A program made the translations under genes and the position numbers. Below are positions 5,872 to 7,082 of a stretch of DNA of 7,082 nt, piece after piece. How positions within the stretch are numbered: the first letter of the stretch is position 1; the number at the start of each line of letters is the position of its first letter. The notes under the pieces were generated by a model. That model was not told the origin of the DNA. It was given only the letters and a program-made list of their open reading frames with translations, and made no database searches. The DNA lies in NCBI GenBank assembly GCA_023248505.1, contig JAHFEM010000094.1:1-7082 (forward strand), read 5' to 3'. This stretch comes from Nitrospirota bacterium. GTDB taxonomy: Bacteria; Nitrospirota; Nitrospiria; SBBL01; Manganitrophaceae.

Positions 5872-5922
5872 AAGCGAACCATGCGACGCGCGTGCGTGTT
5901 CAAGATCGTATTGGAGCGATCC

Positions 5923-7082
5923 TCACCGGGCCAGCTTTCTGTATTTGATCCGGTGGGGCTGGTCGGCCTCGGTGCCGAGGCGCTTGTGGCGGTCGGCCTC
6001 GTACTCTTGGTAATTCCCCTCGAACCAGACGACCTTGCTGTCCCCTTCGAACGCGAGGATATGGGTCGCGACCCGGTCGAGGAACCAGCGGTCATGGCTG
6101 ATGACAAGGACACAGCCTGCGAAATCGAGCAGCGCCTCTTCCACCGCGCGCAGCGTCTCGACGTCAAGGTCGTTGCTCGGCTCGTCGAGCAGCAGGACGT
6201 TCCCGCCGCTCCTGAGCAGCTTGGCGAGATGGACCCGGTTTCGCTCCCCGCCGGAGAGCTCTTTGATCAGCTTCTGTTGATCGGTATTCTTGAAATTAAA
6301 TCCGCCGACATACGCGCGGGAGGGAAGCTCTCTTTTCCCGACCTGGATCACATCATTCCCGCCGGAGATCTCTTCCCACACGTTTTTGTTATCGTCGAGC
6401 GTATCGCGCGATTGATTGACGTAGGCGAGCTTCACCGTCTCGCCGACCCGAAGCGTGCCGCCGTCCGGTTTGTCCAATCCGGCGATCATATTGAAGAGGG
6501 TCGTCTTCCCGGCGCCGTTCGGCCCGATGATCCCGACGATTCCGCCGCGCGGGAGGTTAAAGCTCAAGCCGTCGATTAACAGCCGATCGCCGAACCCCTT
6601 CTTCAGATCGACCGCTTCGACGACGAGGTCCCCCAAGCGCGGCCCGGGCGGGATGACGATGTCTTTCGTCTCGTTTCGGGCCTGCGTCTCGATCGACGCC
6701 AATTCTTCGTAAGCGTTGAGGCGCGCCTTGCTCTTGGCGTGACGCCCCTTCGGCGCGGTCCGGACCCACTCCAACTCGTGCTTCAACGCCCGCTGCCGCG
6801 CGCTCTCCTGCTTCTCCTCCACCGCGAGGCGCTGCGATTTCTGATCGAGCCAGGAGGAATAATTCCCTTCCCAAGGGATGCCGCGGCCGCGATCGAGCTC
6901 CAAGATCCACCCGGCGGCGTTGTCGAGGAAGTACCGATCGTGCGTCACCGCCACCACGGTCCCCGGAAACTCCGTGAGAAATCGCTCCAGCCAGGCGACC
7001 GACTCGGCATCGAGGTGGTTCGTCGGCTCATCGAGAAGGAGCATGTCGGGAGCGGACAAAAGGAGACAGCAGAGGGCGACCC
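5923..7082 (-). CDS. ettA: Energy-dependent translational throttle protein EttA (ABC-F), N-terminus cut by window edge
   Basis: ABC-F ATPase that binds the ribosomal E site and gates entry into the elongation cycle according to ATP/ADP level; cytoplasmic, not a transporter. The frame is open to the right edge, giving 385 of about 555 residues. Numbering from the edge: end of the first ATPase domain with [11 protein letters not shown] (14-24) and VTHDRYFLD (45-53), the linker with [14 protein letters not shown] (65-78), the P-site tRNA-contacting coil [12 protein letters not shown] (110-121), then the complete second domain with Walker A GPNGAGKT (186-193), signature LSGGER (275-280), Walker [12 protein letters not shown] (296-306, Glu300) and SHDRWFLD (328-335). 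It ends [11 protein letters not shown], as EttA does. Both visible catalytic Glu are present. The segment before the first Walker B reads ALCCLLL, where EttA commonly has Arg for the second Cys. A terminator for this strand lies at 5751-5781. Confidence 0.97.
   Translation of the reverse strand, partial: VALCCLLLSAPDMLLLDEPTNHLDAESVAWLERFLTEFPGTVVAVTHDRYFLDNAAGWILELDRGRGIPWEGNYSSWLDQKSQRLAVEEKQESARQRALKHELEWVRTAPKGRHAKSKARLNAYEELASIETQARNETKDIVIPPGPRLGDLVVEAVDLKKGFGDRLLIDGLSFNLPRGGIVGIIGPNGAGKTTLFNMIAGLDKPDGGTLRVGETVKLAYVNQSRDTLDDNKNVWEEISGGNDVIQVGKRELPSRAYVGGFNFKNTDQQKLIKELSGGERNRVHLAKLLRSGGNVLLLDEPSNDLDVETLRAVEEALLDFAGCVLVISHDRWFLDRVATHILAFEGDSKVVWFEGNYQEYEADRHKRLGTEADQPHRIKYRKLAR

Noticed and set aside
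5693..5922. The hairpin cluster as a CRISPR array or attachment site
   Set aside because: The inverted repeats differ in sequence and spacing, no direct repeat with spacers is present, and there is no integrase or tRNA nearby.
5295..6167. A 290-codon minus-strand frame covering the basic-protein gene, the hairpin region and the end of ettA
   Set aside because: It crosses three unrelated regions, is out of frame with ettA, and its residues show no known domain.
5881..6579. A 232-codon plus-strand frame antisense to ettA
   Set aside because: It is a shadow of the strongly conserved ettA coding frame.

Overview
The window is bacterial chromosome, moderately GC-rich, and dense in genes. It looks like a Gram-negative-type free-living bacterium: one gene encodes a probable lipoprotein, one an exported heme-binding-like protein, and the Shine-Dalgarno and sigma70-like signals are conventional. 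The ClpX and EttA sequences are housekeeping-grade but do not fix the phylum. The GC-rich intergenic hairpins and TGnTATnnT promoters would fit a Nitrospirota or deltaproteobacteria-like lineage, but that is a low-confidence inference.

Layout, left to right. (1) Bases 1-1005 hold the 3' part of clpX (+), ending before a perfect 12-bp hairpin. (2) A tight + strand pair follows: an orphan family 5 peptide-binding lipoprotein (1074-2585), then directly abutting it a class-I glutamine amidotransferase of the gamma-glutamyl hydrolase (PuuD-like) type (2586-3332), closed by a 15-bp stem-loop. (3) After a promoter and leader comes a separately transcribed, Sec-exported GlcG/HbpS-like protein (3547-4302). 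It meets the 3' end of a minus-strand Fpg/Nei DNA glycosylase (4304-5134) with one base between the stop codons. (4) The glycosylase promoter is divergent from that of a small, very basic DUF6496-type protein (5321-5692). (5) About 230 bp of non-coding, hairpin-rich DNA follows, including a good terminator for the minus strand. (6) The window ends in the 3' two-thirds of ettA (minus), an ABC-F translation factor.

How the genes relate. clpX (proteolysis) and ettA (translation) are housekeeping genes at the two edges and are cut by the window. The only clear operon is the solute-binding lipoprotein plus the amidohydrolase, which suggests capture and hydrolysis of gamma-glutamyl or similar small peptides; no permease is present here. 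The glycosylase and the basic protein share a divergent promoter region, and both probably act on DNA, but no functional link is proven.

I found no CRISPR array, transposase, tRNA, rRNA or phage gene, and no clear undescribed multi-gene system. The most unusual points are: the lipoprotein start codon sitting directly behind the clpX hairpin with no ribosome-binding site and no basic residue in its signal peptide; an Fpg-family enzyme lacking the canonical lesion-gap-filling residues; the H1-like basic tail of the DUF6496-type protein; and the hairpin cluster at 5693-5922.
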